A stretch of 64,000 nucleotides of DNA from Chlorokybus atmophyticus (GCA_009103225.1 RHPI01003422.1:36198-100197), one strand, 5' to 3'; shown: positions 48,191 through 62,139, counted from the first letter of the stretch. A program made the numbers and translations. The notes: generated from the letters alone by a model not told the origin.

Positions 48191-49302
48191 CATGCGGAAA
48201 ATCAACGAGCAAGCAAGTCAAGCCCACACTACACGCCCTGCACACGGATACACCTGTATTCAACAGCGGGAGCAGTGGGTACTGCGGTGGCTTACATCTG
48301 GTGGTTGCGAGCAGGCTCACATCTTGTTCACGTGGCTGAGATCTTGTGCTTTGCGTTGACAGCAGCTCGATGTGTCTTGTGCCACAGACCCACATTGCAC
48401 ACGCCACTGACACACTAGCAAGTCCCGTTTTGTTGTCCTCATGTGAGGTTACAGCTCGCTAATGCAGGCAGCGAATTTAATCACGTCCACTATAATGGCT
48501 GATCACACATACACACATTATCATAGTTCAGGTTGTGTAGCACATGGGCTACAAAGCAGCAATGGTTTCCACTCCTTACGCCCAACACCTACGCATCAGC
48601 AATGGCACTCACGGCTGGCGCACGACACCAACTTGATGATAGACCGATGTCAGCGCGCCAGCTACCACAAATACAGCGCAGTCAGAAAGTCAGCGTCTAC
48701 ATCAAGTGTATTGCATTAAACACTTTACATTGGTCTGGCTATGCAACTTTGTCACCATACTCAGCACAGCCATACTTGATAGCGCAGCACATGTACCACG
48801 ACTCTATACACCCGGGCGTGTCGTCCTTGGACCGCCGCCAATGACATTTACCTCTGTCGTCAGCAATGCCGTTAGCAATGTCGCCCACATCGGCATGGCC
48901 ACCACTGCACCATCATCTCCACGCATACGCTTGTTGCATTGCACACGACTGGCGACTTTTGTGTGATCGTACATGGGAAAGCAATGTGCTGCTTACTGAG
49001 GCTATGGGGGGTGAAGTGGGGGGTTAGACAAGGTGCGAGGTACGATAGCTTGCCAAACAATAGTGTTGTTGTGTTAGTCATTGCTTTAATTTAGGGCCCG
49101 CGGCTTGCTCATGTGTGTGTCATGTTTATACATTACTGTTCTTCCAGAGACGGCAACCTATTTGTTGATTGCCTATGTATCATATTTGCAAAGGGCAATT
49201 GCGCACACATATTGTATAATACATGCTACATATCCACAAACACTTATGATTTGTAAACAACCATCGGGCAAAACCACACGCCGGCATGCCACCCACCCTC
49301 TA

Positions 49303-49344
49303 GAGAGGCGGGATTATGGGTAGCTACCCATAATCCTACCTCTC
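49303..49344. repeat. Palindrome: perfect 26-base core with extended arms
   Basis: Positions 49311-49336 are a perfect zero-loop palindrome (arm GGATTATGGGTAG). Flanking GAGAGG (left) and CCTCTC (right) extend the symmetry after a two-base mismatch. A second, imperfect palindrome around GCAGTGCA/TGCACTGC follows about 25 bases later. Confidence 0.9.
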
Positions 49345-49843
49345 TCGCCTCCCTTGTTACGCAGTGCACGCATGCATGCACTGCGGCCTTCATTTCGCCC
49401 TCCCCCTTCTCTGCCGTTGCCCTTACCCTTCACGGTGGGAAGGTTTCTTTGTTTAAAAGAGACCATTGTTCTTGCGACAGGAGTCTTTTTTTTTATCAGA
49501 TGATGCATACCACTGAGTTGTAAGCTTACATTTACTTTGCAACGGCATGCACGTGCAACCTGATGATAACGCACGTCATGTATTGTATTTCCCTTTTCTT
49601 CAAATTGCTTTAAACAAGAGCACCCATTTATGCCCAGTCTATTAACATTAGAGTAAAAAACGATTAGATACTCAAGAGAGCCAATGCATGTTGCACCTGT
49701 CATTTGTATTTTTGTATCATGTAATTACTATGTAACTTTCGTCAGTAGGCGTCTGCATTAGATTTCTTAAATTCAAAGTGTATCTGTAAGTTATTAGTTT
49801 GCGCGCAAGTGAGTTGGCAAGCTAACAACTGCAGCGGTACAAT

Positions 49844-50077
49844 GTGAGATTAAGTTTATACGACATGAGCCTAACTGAAAAACTTTTAGCAAGTGCTAAA
49901 TCTATCCGTAATTCAAATATCATTGCATTGAATTTTGCTCATGCAAACTCGTGCAGCTTGTTGGCACACTTGAAAAATGAGGTACGTACGTGTTTTGCCA
50001 ACATGTCCATGCTTTATGTTCAACAATTCATAAGCTATGACTTCGTAGCCGACCAGCTGCGTAACATGTGCTTGTAA
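49844..50077 (+). CDS. Hypothetical open frame, about 77 codons
   Basis: Non-repetitive open frame (LTEKLLASAKSIRNSN, LAHLKNEVRTCF, VADQLRNMCL). The first ATG is internal (YDMSLTEK, about 49865), so the product would be about 70 residues. No family recognised; it may be a gene relic or chance. Confidence 0.2.
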   Translation: MRLSLYDMSLTEKLLASAKSIRNSNIIALNFAHANSCSLLAHLKNEVRTCFANMSMLYVQQFISYDFVADQLRNMCL

Positions 50078-51357
50078 AATGCGTTTTATTAGCGCCGATA
50101 TATGCACTGTGCATGTGCATGTTTAATGCGTTCAGTTGATTAGTCTGCAACCAAATCGTTTACGGCTCAAACTCAAGGATTTATACCTTGATGGCACATC
50201 ACACGATCATCGTTATGATAATGAAGCATTGATACGTTTCCATGAAAAACCTTTGCAATGGAAACGTAGCTAATAGAGCGGCAGCTAGTTGCGGAGTTGG
50301 ATAAAGCAGGCAAGCAAAGCTACAACGCCGTTAAGCAGCTGATGCCTGCTAACTGCAACGTATTTTACAACGTTACAATTGTGTTCTCTATCGCACCTTC
50401 AATATAGTCGTTTGACGCAACCACAGCATGTTTGTTGCATGGAGTTACCCAAGCTGCATGAAGCGTTCGCATGTGCAGTTCAAAATGTCAAACGCCAATG
50501 TGGAAGACGCTGGTCCCATATGCATATGAGTTGTGACGCATGTTTGTGGCATGCCATTATGAACGGGCGGCGCTGCAGAATTCAAGGTGAGCACTCATGG
50601 CGGGCCGTGGGGGCACACCGATATGTTAATAATAGGTAAAATGGAAAGCATTGCATACACTTTCTGCATACACATATGCACAAAGTATGGAGTGCACGAA
50701 CCTTCGATTTTTTGTGTTGTAAGTGCACCAAGGACTCCAGAGCGTGTGGACGTGACAAAGTGTATGGACATGGATGCAGTTAAACATCACTAGTTGAGCA
50801 TTAGCATGTGCACGCGCCGCACAAGTTAGGAAAAACCCGCTTTTGCCTGCAAGCGGTGCCTTGCGCACATGCGCGTGTTGGTGAGCCGCACGAAAGGCAT
50901 GTGTGTGTTGATAGCCATGACTTCATGCGTGCATATGGGCATGCGTGTTTCAGGCCTTTAATGACCGACACATGCCCGATGTGTCGGTAATTTGAAGCGC
51001 ATGCATATGTTTAAATGCGCAAGCATGCATAGACATATGTACACATGTTAAACGTGTATATTGCAAATGGGATGGGGCTAATAAAGGCAATGATGCATGC
51101 AAGCAAATCTTTGACTTGGATGCATTAGACCTTGTGACAATTCGCAATCAAGATAACCATCTTGTGGTGAGTACCAATAAATTTTGCTATTAATGGTATA
51201 TACATGCATGACGTTTGCACACAAACGTGTCTTTAACGCCATGTTTTGCATCATGCAAGCAATAATAAATAAATTACAAGTAAAATTGCTAAAATAGCAT
51301 AACTTCATTATAAGGAATAAAAGTATGTGATAACCGCATGTTTTCATCACAATATTA

Positions 51358-51591
51358 ATGTTGGGTAAGTCCATCAATACTGACCTTGATTTCATCCCCA
51401 AACCCAACACCGCCGCCGTTCAATGTAATGTTATTGCAGCAAGTTTGGACGTTCAATCACTCAACTTGTCGAGATTGCTCATCTTTAATGGTTTTCCAAT
51501 GCGTACGGCATCAAATCAACACGCAGCACATCTGCTCTTTTACAAAAATTTACTTGATGTCATCCACGCTACTTGTAATACTTATGATTGA
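51358..51591 (+). CDS. Hypothetical open frame, 77 codons
   Basis: ATG-initiated frame of mixed composition (LDFIPKPNTAAVQCNV, LDVQSLNLSRLLIFNGF). No recognised family, signal or membrane segment. It stands alone in AT-rich sequence; gene relic or chance. Confidence 0.2.
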   Translation: MLGKSINTDLDFIPKPNTAAVQCNVIAASLDVQSLNLSRLLIFNGFPMRTASNQHAAHLLFYKNLLDVIHATCNTYD

Positions 51592-51742
51592 TAAATCATG
51601 TTGCTACAGTGCACTTTTGATTGGCTCATTGGTGATCATTTATGTTTCCAACTTTACAACCAAAGAAATTGGTACAATGAGTTCGCAGAAATAATTGGCC
51701 TTGGCCTTGGCCTTGGTTAAACAGGGTAAAGACAGATTTAGG

Positions 51743-51750
<8 letters not shown>

Positions 51751-51819
<69 letters not shown>
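51751..51819 (+). repeat. (TC)n microsatellite
   Basis: About 69 bases of uninterrupted TC repeat, in gene-poor sequence. Confidence 0.97.
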
Positions 51820-51821
<2 letters not shown>

Positions 51822-52846
51822 CGCACACGCGCGTCCGTGCATATAACACGCACACATCACTCACCTTGCCAGAGCGCATCAGAGCAGCAGATTGCACATG
51901 TGTACAAGGGGTATGGTACTGTGCCAGCATGCATCATTTGCATAGCCACGCACAACACACCCGCCTTCCCACCCTGCACCCTCACGCCTTGCTGTTGATG
52001 TTGCTCCTGCGCCGCTCTCCTGGGTTCTACCTTGCCGCTATGTCTGTGCTCAGATTGGTTTGATTGCTTGCTTGCTTCTCGCTTGCCGCTGACCATTGCA
52101 TCCTACTGCCGCGCCCCGCCTAGAGCACAATGTTGCTCTTGCCTGTCTTTGTGTCCAGTTTGCTTACTGCTTGTGGTGCATTTGAATTGCTTCTTTGCCC
52201 TACGACTTATACCTTATGCATGGTGTGCGGACAATGTGAAAACCATGCATTACAACCAATCTTCACAACTCATCATATAACAGTCATTACTGGGCTAGTA
52301 CCATGGCTGCTTGCTAAGCTATGCTACTATTGTGCATGGCCGTAGCATGTGACTGCAAGAACTCACCAGCGTGCATATGTTGTTCCACTGGCAATCCCAT
52401 TGCTGCCAGCAACTTGATGAACATGCTTGAAGTGCTGCTGCAAGATGGATAACTGTTGTGCCTTCATTTATGCATTCCGGCATCGCATGTGCAGACATGT
52501 CCTACATGTGTCCATGTGTTGCATGCGTGCGTGCGCATGCCGAATTGTAGCTGTGCACATACACACACAAGTGTAGCCGAATACCCAATAAACACACGAC
52601 CTTGGCGGAAACATGTCTACTTGATGGGTTTCCAGAGCAATCAGGGCAGATGGGATGCATTGACGATACACTTCAACAGGCGCAGCACCGCACCGCACAC
52701 CGCACAGTGATACATTACACAGTACAGTGGTACAATACAGTACACAACAGCCCTACGCTGCACTAGACTACATAAGCACCCAAGCAACAAATACACATTC
52801 ACGCAAGCAACCCTTCCCCGCAAGCTCCCTCGCCCTCTCACCCTCA

Positions 52847-55378
52847 TCAGCCTCCCGCAGTCACCTTCACCACAGCCAACGCGGTTGTGGCGGTGAGGAG
52901 CCTGTGGCACATCGCCACCCACGCATTGGTTGATGTCGAGTTCTCCTCCTGCATGCTGTCGGGGGCGCTGGTTTCAGACGTGGGCGTGGACACCTCGCTT
53001 GAGGGCGCGGGTGTGGTGCTCGGCGTTAACGCTGTGACATATCTGTGGGCAGCGTGTAAGCATGCAAGGAGCTTGCGCGCCGCCTCACGTGCTTCTGGAA
53101 GTTGGTCTATCAGCAAATTGCCCCCAACCTGCACCAGCTCATCCAGCCCATAGGCTTGCAACTCCTCTGCACTCTGCAAGCAACACCAACACAACATCAA
53201 CATGTCAACAAGTCTGGTGTTGACGCTGTTCGGTATCAAACAGTAAGTGCTTGATACCAGACAACTTCCATCGTATGTTACCGGTAAATATCACCACATG
53301 CACACACATACCCATGCATGCACTTGCCCACACGGACCCACCCGCATGCATGCACATGCGAGTATGACATCAATGGATTTTATCAATGCTCACCATGCGC
53401 TGTACGGCTAGAGTCATGGCTTGTCCTGCTTTGGCCCGCACTCGGGGGCTCTTGCTGCCTTTGGCGTGTGTGAGCAGGGCGCGCACGCTAACGGAAGGGT
53501 ACATGTATGTGGCGGCATCAGCCAACGCCGCTTCTGCAGCCTCAGCAACAAACCGCTTGTCCTGTCACAGAAATGCACATTTGTTGATATGCCACTGACC
53601 CTTGCTGAACGCATGGATAGCGGGACAAAGCTTGAGCCTGCGCATATTGTGTGCGCGTACAATTTGTTTATGCAAGACGTGCCCATATCCGCAAACGTGT
53701 GTTTAGATATATGGGTTTGCATGTACATGCAGGTGCAGATGCAAGTGTATCTCTGTGTGTATGTGCGTTTGTTTGTATTAGTGTATGCATATGCGCATGT
53801 AGCTGTGTGCATATGTGCATGCATATGCGCTCGTGTATCTGCGCACAAACATGACTGTACGCGAATGCATGCTTTCGTGCATGTGTACACATGTATGGGT
53901 ACAGTCAACTGCTACCTGAGAGGCTTTCAGAAGAAGTGGCAGTGTGCATTCGCCAAAAAGCGGTCCCGCGCGGTCCTGGAACGCATAAAACACATCTCCA
54001 AGACACAAGATCGCCGTCTTGCACAACGCGCTCCTTGGCGACTTCACGGACTTGAGACACAGCGACACCATCGCATCTCTGCTCAACAAGACACAACAGT
54101 TGGCCCACAGCAAGCGGATGCATTTGACAAGCAAACCACAAACTCACATGACTGCAACTGTGAGTTTAACCCGAATAGCCACACATGTGACCTGTAGCTG
54201 AGAACAAAATGATTGAATGCATGAGACAAAAGCTTGACTCAATCAAATCAAGGTTGTGCCTGAGCTGACATCAGTTGTGGTTTAACAATGTGCGCACAAG
54301 TGTGTCAACCCGCACTTACAGCTGTGGCTCAGCAGCCACGGTATGATGCAAAGCAAGCCTCCGGGCCTCCCCGAGCGCTGTGCACACGCACGCCCAATCT
54401 GACGATGACAACCGCTCCTTCAAATCCTGCAGCAAATTGCACCACATCACGACCACCGTCACAAACAACCACACCATGACCAACCATTACCATCATCATC
54501 ATCTCCATCATACTTGTCAACGTCACCATCACCACCATCGCAAATACCTAATGCCTGAATAACCAACCACCACTACTACCTTCTATACTCACTTCAGTAA
54601 CACCACCACACAACCATGACAACAACAAATCTACATTAGGGTTTGGGAGTTCTTGCTTGAGTGGTATTACATCCATCAAGGTTTCTTGCGTGCTTACTTG
54701 AAGGGCAGCAGAGGGGTCGTCGAGGGGTCTGAGCTCTTCCCTGGAGGGGTATTCCACGTCAATAGGGGTAGGTTCACGGCCCAGCTCAGAGTGGACGCCT
54801 AGGGCTTGACCTGGTGCTGGGCCTGGCATGGCCGTCTCCGACTGGGCGGCCGTGTGATTGACCTGGGAGAGGAGAGGCTTGATGTTGCCGTTGGGGGCTT
54901 GGATGGGGGCAAGGGGGGCTTTGACGGCCGGATAAGAAGAAAGAGGAGTAGCAGGAGAAGGACAAGCAGCAACCATAGCAGCGCCACCAAGCGGAAGCTG
55001 CTTGTTCTGGTTCTGATAAGCCACCTCCCTGTTCTCGTCGTTGGGCACGACGGCAGCGGACAGCCGCTTCGCCGTCACAGCGGCGGCACCGGCGTTCTCG
55101 TTGCTGAAGCTCCCGCCCCCGCCTCCGCCCCTGCGGTCCTTCATGATCAGGACCACCGCCGCCGTCACAGCCGCTGCCGCCGCCGCAGCCAGGACTGCGG
55201 GCCACCCCAACCCTCCCTCCCCCCTCGCCCAAGCCCTAACGCGCCGGCGCACGATGGTGACGACCACGACGACCACACCGCCGCCCCAGCCTGCTCTACC
55301 GCCACCACCACCGCCGCCGCCGCCGCCGCCGCCGCCACTCACCGCCACATTCACACTGACAAACACAACAACAGCCAC
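52847..55378 (-). CDS. TOG/HEAT-repeat protein, N-terminus unresolved
   Basis: Minus-strand exons 54593-55378 (5' limit uncertain), 54320-54426, 53916-54078, 53394-53561 and 52847-53173 join in frame to at most 516 residues. The C-terminal half is one TOG/HEAT array like those of TOGARAM/crescerin and CLASP proteins: DLKERLSSSDW, a helix pair with VKSPRSALCKTAILCLGDVF, then DKRFVAEAAEAAL and SKSPRVRAKAGQAM, and a last repeat ELQAYGLDELVQVGGNLL. TOG domains bind tubulin or act as armadillo-like scaffolds. The first exon codes a glycine run, an alanine/valine membrane-like segment (GWPAVLAAAAAAAVTAAVVLI) and a proline-rich, probably disordered region. Its frame has no ATG before 55144, which lies after that hydrophobic segment, so a further upstream exon or a start at 55144 (438 residues) is needed. 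Confidence 0.75.
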
Positions 55379-56706
55379 ACGTGGCTCAAACCCGCCCTGC
55401 CTTCTTCAACGGTTCAATACAGGCAAATTCATTTCAAATCATTTCATAAAAGGGCGGAAAAGGGGGGTTCATTGACCGAAGGACCACAAGGTCTGAACAA
55501 AATGCAGTCTACAATGCAATGAATGCAGCAAATGCATAACTTCCAGATCATGTGGAATGCCTTTCGTTTTCTTTGGCTCGCCTTTTGAGTTGGAACCCTA
55601 ACCGGGAGATCTGACCATAGCAGCCGTTTGATGGTACATTGGAGACGGTGTGATCGTCAGATGGGGTTACTGGGAGTTACTGGGGCGAGACTTTTGCTGA
55701 GGCGCGTGAGTCAGATCTGTGAGGGCGTGCCTGGGGTCTTTGCACGTGCGCCGACTGCAAGACGAGGGGGGCATACGCAATGCCGCATTCCGTATGGCAA
55801 ATGTGATGGCCTATGACCTAGCGCGGATGTTAATGGCCTGCCCAGTGAGGGTCCCGATGAATGGCTCCCAGGAGCCAATGTGGCTCTTTTTCGCTTATTG
55901 GCTCAGATATGTGTTTGGGCGCATGATGATGTAGCCCCATTGCACTCTGGCTACTTGCATGCATACCTCACGCTGATCAGCTCATGTAGCGATTACACAA
56001 GATCACAAGGTAGTGCTCGTGCATATGCTATGCAATGCGTGCGATAAGCAAGAGGGCTGGCTCAAGCTCCAAAGTATGTTGTCTCTCTCATACACTAACA
56101 GCGACATCGTCACACCAAGCTACGTACTGTCAACCCTGCCTATCACTGCACAAGCATACTCACACGCATGCCAGCGGCATGCAAGCACGCCTACACAACT
56201 ACACTGCCGCAGCTGCGTGTGCATGTTGTGCTACTCAATGCGCAATACAAGCACTCACCACCATCTACGGTGAACCTTGTCCGCACATGCACGAAATGCA
56301 GGTTACATCTTTTATGCAGATCAGTTCCATAGCCAACCCCACCAAGCACACTACCCCATGATCACCTGTTGTTGACACGACGCAGTTAGCAAGTTGCCAC
56401 GCAGGCAATTGCCAACTGCGGCCACACTTGGAATGGAACAGCTGGTTGCTTAACAACACATACGACCTCATACGCAAAGGCTAGTCCTCACCAGCATGCC
56501 GTGCTAACTACTGTGCACATGCTCATGTATGTATACTTCAACATGGCATACAGGCAGCTTCATACCAGTCTGTCAACATGAACCAACAGCCGCAAGAGCT
56601 GTTAGCAAAAAAGATTACTAGACCAATTGTCTATACAATCCCCTACAACAGTACCCAAACAGCACCGCAACGCTGATGCTCAACCCACTGCCTCAGCAAT
56701 TGTAGG
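55379..56706. other. Intergenic region between two minus-strand genes
   Basis: This should hold the promoter and any missing first exon of the TOG gene, and the 3' UTR of the DnaJ gene. No further gene was recognised. Confidence 0.5.
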
Positions 56707-59406
56707 CTAATGAACGTAGCGGCGGAAAGGTGCGTTGTAGCGGAAAGTGCTTGAGAGCAGCTCACAGTAAGGCATGTGCATGTCGCGCGCCTCCTGCTTG
56801 CGGCCCCTATTGATGAGATACTGGTGCTGCATCTGCTCATACGAACATTTGGACTCGAGCTGCTGCCTGAACTGGTCCTCCACCGCGTGCTCTACCCGCG
56901 CCCGATTCTGCTTCCCAACCGGGTACTCCGTTTGAAACCTGTCAAGTCACATTGAGATACAGCAGCGTGGACACAAGCTATTGAAGGCATCACCCTTGGC
57001 TTGAAGGGGTAATTTTACTGACACATGCCGCACACGCACGCGCGTACACCCACACTAACACATGCGCGAGCGCACGCACGCACGTGCACATGGCCATATG
57101 CATGCGCATATGCACACAACAACACTCAACAGCAGCCAACATATTGCCTAAGCCCACTATCCTGTTGCGTTTGGAAAAAGAAGCATGCAGTCACGCGCAC
57201 GCGCACCTTTCTGCACTCTTCACGTAGAAAGGGATGTTCAGGCGCTCAGTGCGGAGCTCTGTAAGAAAGCCATTCTCACGTGCAAGGCTGAATGCCGGCT
57301 CGCTCTGATTATAGAAATACGAGGCAATGAGCAGCATCAGCACGGGTATGAGTTGTATGAGCCCCGTGAGGTTGACCGCATCGTCGCTCCCGGCGCGTTG
57401 TTGTTGCGCCCTCCGCTGCCTGTTGTGCATGTGCGTGCGGAAATGCTGCCCCTGCCCATTCATCCCATAAAAGAACGCATTGAATATGTCGTTCGGGTCA
57501 AACTCCTCGTAATACGCCTGCCGCCCGCCCCCCTGCCTCTGCTGCTGCAGCCTCCCCTGCGCTCCATCCTCGTGGCCGAAGCGGTCATAGTTGGCACGCT
57601 TGTCCTGCAACACACCAAAACGCCATCACGATGCACACTCGCCAATCGCGCATCGAAAACAACATTATTGGCGTGAGTAACATCGTTTTTACAGATGCTA
57701 CTCGTGCATACTGGTAGAATTACAATTGCTAGTGATGTAATACTGCTGGTGACAATTGCAAAGCTTGAACACAACAATACAAACATCACAACCGATTCAC
57801 TTGTAGCAGTCAACAGACAAACTAACAACATGCAGTAAGAGACACACCCCAAAATGTCACTGTCAGGAGCCACAATTAGATCATGTTGCTCACCTTGTCG
57901 CTCAGACACGAGAACGCTTTAGACACAGTCTTGAAGGCCTCCTCAGCCCCTGGCGCCTGGTTTTTGTCCGGGTGCAGTTTCAAAGCAATCTGCAGCAGTA
58001 AGAGGGGGGGAGAGGTTAATACTCTTGTGTATGGGCGTTGACATATCGTGTTTATTACCTATAGACAGGATATGTGTGTAGGTAATCTACATCACCCACC
58101 TTACGGTACGCCTTGCGAACGTCCTCTTCGGCACAGTCTTTCGACAGCTGCAGGACCTCGTAATAATCGGTGGTGGAGCGTATGCGTTTTACAATCGCAA
58201 TCTGCATGTTGGGCAACATGAGTATGTTTATGATAGCGGTAAGAATGTGGTGGTCATGTGGCATACATACAGATATGCAAACATGTTGTGTGTATCCAGT
58301 TTTCAGGAATACACGCACTTGCAAGCAAACTGTATACACACATACATCTGCGATGTAAGCTGTACATACACTTACATAAGCACACAGATATGTGCATGCG
58401 TGTTGAAATGGATATATTTGTGTGACGTACAGCTAGCCATGCACATCACATAGCAGACACACACCTGTTCGGGTGTGGCGGCCGCTGCAGGTGATCCAGA
58501 TGAAACTGAGGGGCCCGCAGCATCATCTGCGGCCGCAGCCGCATGAGTTCTTTTGCGATGGTGGGAGGAGTGGCCTCCGTTCACGCCATTTGCATGATGA
58601 ACATTGGCTTCCGGCGCATGCTTTATCTGAACAGGCGGGAGGAGAACAGACACGTAAAAATGTTGGTCACTACAAGTAACTACATAACTGGATTGGGATT
58701 GAGAATGGTTGCACGCAAGAAAATTGATGGAAACATGTACAGAGGATGCATTGGCAACATGAAGTTAAGCAATGGATGGACGCAGCATAACCAAATCTGG
58801 TGTAAGTAGTATATACATGCATGTTTTGTTGGTTGCCAGATTTGCTGCATGAATGAGAGCACACCCTGCGGGTCCAACCAAAGCACCAAGTTGATGGTGC
58901 AATGCAAACTCAATTGCCAAGGATAACAACCTGAAACAGGCATGCTTGAACACCATGTAAACAGTAGTAACACAGAAACAAAACTGCAGACTGGATCATA
59001 TGCGCAGTCTGCGTTCAATAAAGAGACTATGTGTCAGCATTGCGATGCAGCCTTCGACGGTCATGGCACAAACATACACACACAGCCAATAAAAACAAAT
59101 ACAACACACAGTGACATACTGTCCTGCATACACACACACATCTGTGCAACCTACAACAGATGACATGGGTTCAAATAAATGCAGGCTCATCTTCTGAAAG
59201 GACTACATCTGAAACTCCAAGGCGACAGTTTTCAGAAATCAGTTCGTATGTGTGCTGACCTGAGCAAGCAGCTTTTCTGCTTTGGGAAGAGGGAACAGGC
59301 GGACTGACTTGGCAAGCAGCTTGGCGGCGCGGGCTTGATCGCCGCCCTCCAGCGCTGCTCGCCCCATCTCGTAGCACCTTTCCGCATCATCCCTGTTGCC
59401 CTCCAT
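56707..59406 (-). CDS. ER membrane J-protein, DNAJB12/DNAJB14 type
   Basis: Tail-anchored-like ER J-protein that recruits Hsp70 to the cytosolic face for membrane-protein quality control. Minus-strand exons 59260-59406, 58465-58626, 58100-58201, 57894-57989, 57207-57604 and 56707-56938 give 378 residues, matching human DNAJB12/14. The N-terminus ([29 protein letters not shown]) is the family's typical start. A histidine/alanine-rich linker follows. The J-domain spans about 115-180 with HPD at 143-145. Then come a Gly/Asn-rich part with [11 protein letters not shown], one membrane segment near 248-265 ([17 protein letters not shown]) and the C-terminal DUF1977 region with [11 protein letters not shown]. 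Nothing looks broken. Confidence 0.94.
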
Positions 59407-61169
59407 GACAACCGCCAGGCCAAAGCTGAAACCCTTTCCACACAGGCAACCTCTACACAGCTGCTCAGCCGCCTCCGCGGCCTCCTCTGTGTCGCCGCCC
59501 CAATGCTGCGTAGCCAGGCTGTTAGTCAGGCCAGGAGGATCAAGCCAGGCAAGTTCAGGAGAGGATCAGACCGGATGCGCCGCTCCCTCCGCCTCCACAA
59601 TCAGGCAAGGCCGGGCCAGGCTAACAGCTGGGCACCACCGTACCAGGCCAGTGAGGGTTTTAGACTAAAACTCCAGCAGGTTGGCCTGTGGTTAGTTCGG
59701 TGGGGCGAACAATGGAACCCATGTCTATTGTGAATGTATCTTTCTCTGCATACATAAAAGCGGTTTTACCTCATCACAATGGCTTGACGGGCCATTCAAG
59801 CAAGCCTCCTGTGTTAAACCTGCAATTTTGCATGCATATAATTAAAATCTACCTGGTACTACATGGGGCACAATATGCTTAACATGAAATCTACTTACGG
59901 CTTGTGTACAAACTTGTAATGTTCGTTGTATATTACATTATAACACAAGATGAACTTGGTCCGAACATTGTGTATAGCAATGTCACACTATTGCATGTGC
60001 ACATGTTGGTATGATTTATGTAAATGACATTGTGATATGCGTAATCTTATTGCTGATTTGCCCTCACGTTCCGTGTACACATAATCATCATGTGATATAC
60101 ATATAATTAAATGCATCCGGTGGTTGCGGTTTGCAACCGTCTTACATCATGCAGCAGCACAGTCATGCAAGCAAGACTTGACTGCAGGGTATGTCTCGCA
60201 GTAGGGGTGCGTACGGGGCAGTGCACAAGTGTGAAGAATAAGCAATGCTGCAGGGCAGCATGCAAGGTGGCAAAGGGGGGAGAGTAGGGAGCATATGAGC
60301 TGCGGCACTCGTAGAGATGGTGTGGTGGTAGGTGCAGAAGACAGGGATAAGGAAAAACAAACTGAGCGATCCCCTAAGCTTGGTATGAAATAGCAATCAC
60401 TCAACAAGCTCATGATACAAGGATGCATGCGAGCAAGCAAATCGCAGTCATGCAAAGGAGTTTGTGTGTGGTTCAAGGTTTAAGCTAAGTAATGCGAGTT
60501 TACGTGCTGCAAGCATTTAACAACCGTACACTAGTGGATGCTTGCAGTTGCCGAGGCGACTGTGCAAGGCATGCAAAATACCATATTGTGTAGAAGTTGG
60601 TGCAATCCGCAGGCAACGGGGCAGTGGTCACGTCACAGATTCAATTAACAGCAATACGCAAGGGGAATAGCAGAGTAATAAATAGTAGGGCAAGGCAAGG
60701 GGAAAAGTATACAACAAGGGTTTCAAGGTGTCCACATTACAAGTTATAAGCTCAAACAAGGCAGCGTGCATGCGCCTAAGCTGATGAGACTTCTTTGAAG
60801 TCTTGGGGGCAACGCCGCTGCTTCCGCGCCAGTCCGCTTACTTGCAATTTACTGCTGACGTCCTTGTTAAGGTTTGCCTAGAGAGCCGTCAATGTCTGCC
60901 GCCATAAGCTCTCACCGCTGATTGGTTAGCATCAGAGGGGCGTCGATTGGTATTGTCACGCTGGCCGGGGGGGTTGATCGGGGGCACAGGTTCGAGTGAT
61001 CCAGATGCGGGGGCAGGGGGCACAAGGAGTGCGAGAGTGAAGTGCATGCGAGGGTCATCACCGTGACAGCATGGCTCGTTTAAAAACGTAATAACTTGTA
61101 TTTGTATTCAAGTCATAAAATGCAATTGATATGTTCAATCCAGGTCTTAAATGTTACGCGTTATAAGTA

Positions 61170-61211
<42 letters not shown>

Positions 61212-61221
61212 GTACATATAT

Positions 61222-61283
<62 letters not shown>

Positions 61284-61288
61284 TTATA
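61170..61288 (+). repeat. Compound (TC)n-(TA)n-(TG)n microsatellite
   Basis: TC repeats at 61170-61211, then mixed CA, a long TA run at about 61232-61269, then TG repeats. Confidence 0.95.
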
Positions 61289-62139
61289 TGTGTGTGCATG
61301 ATATAGCTGCTGATGTAAGAAGATGATGAATTTCATATATTGCACCTTAAGCATCAAGAAGTTTTGACGTGAAAGCATCATCACGATGTTGCTCTGTTTG
61401 TCACATTATACTCAAACGCATTTGCTGTACATCCATGTATAATGCATACCGCATGGTCGCATGATCGCATGTCATGTGAGTAATTGCTAATCACGGCATG
61501 ACTTGCACATCTCTTGCGGTGTCGAGACCGGCAATTCCCCGAGGGAAGCCGCGGGGAACCCGCGCACCCGCCCGCCGAGGGATTCGAGCCGCGAGGAGCC
61601 GAACCCTCGAGCGTTGCAGTCAAATCAGCGTCGGCAGATCAGTCGGCGTAGCGCCAGCACAAGTTGTGTCAGCGTGAGCTATACATGTTTATATACGCCC
61701 AGTATATAGCCAGTAATAGTATAGCCTATGTTATGACTATGCAACTAAAAGTAGTGATATGCTTATATGCTTGTACGCAGACAACACACATTTTATGTAG
61801 GTGTATCACATGGATGATGAATGTTATGCACGTTGTTATCAATGGTTTAACGCTGCAGCAGCGGCGGCAGCATTTACATAACCAAATCTAATATACCCTA
61901 CACGGTACGTTAGTGAATACCGCACAAGCACCGACGCACAGTTGGTTAAATGGCCGGGTCTTGATACAGTTCACCCCCGCTAAGAGACTTCGCTCCAAAA
62001 GAATAATCCGCTAATAGCATTTGAATGAGAGTATTAAGCGGCATACAGGTAAATGTTGGTGCCTAAGAGAATATGCTTAACCGCAAAAAGCATAATTGTT
62101 TTTCATTTGATACTTGCAACTTTAGTGAGGGATATTCCA

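Larger units (their letters stand above)
48191..52846. other. 4.7 kb gene-poor region
   Basis: Mostly AT-rich. No recognisable gene. It contains a perfect palindrome, a long CT repeat and two short open frames of non-repetitive composition, listed separately. Confidence 0.55.

Noticed and set aside
54806-55522. 238-codon open frame on the plus strand
   Set aside because: It is antisense to the first exon of the TOG gene and is dominated by repeat-derived arginine, threonine and proline.
61550-61630. tRNA-like B-box (GGCTCGAATCC on the minus strand) in a GC island
   Set aside because: No matching A-box, acceptor stem or anticodon arm could be folded around it.
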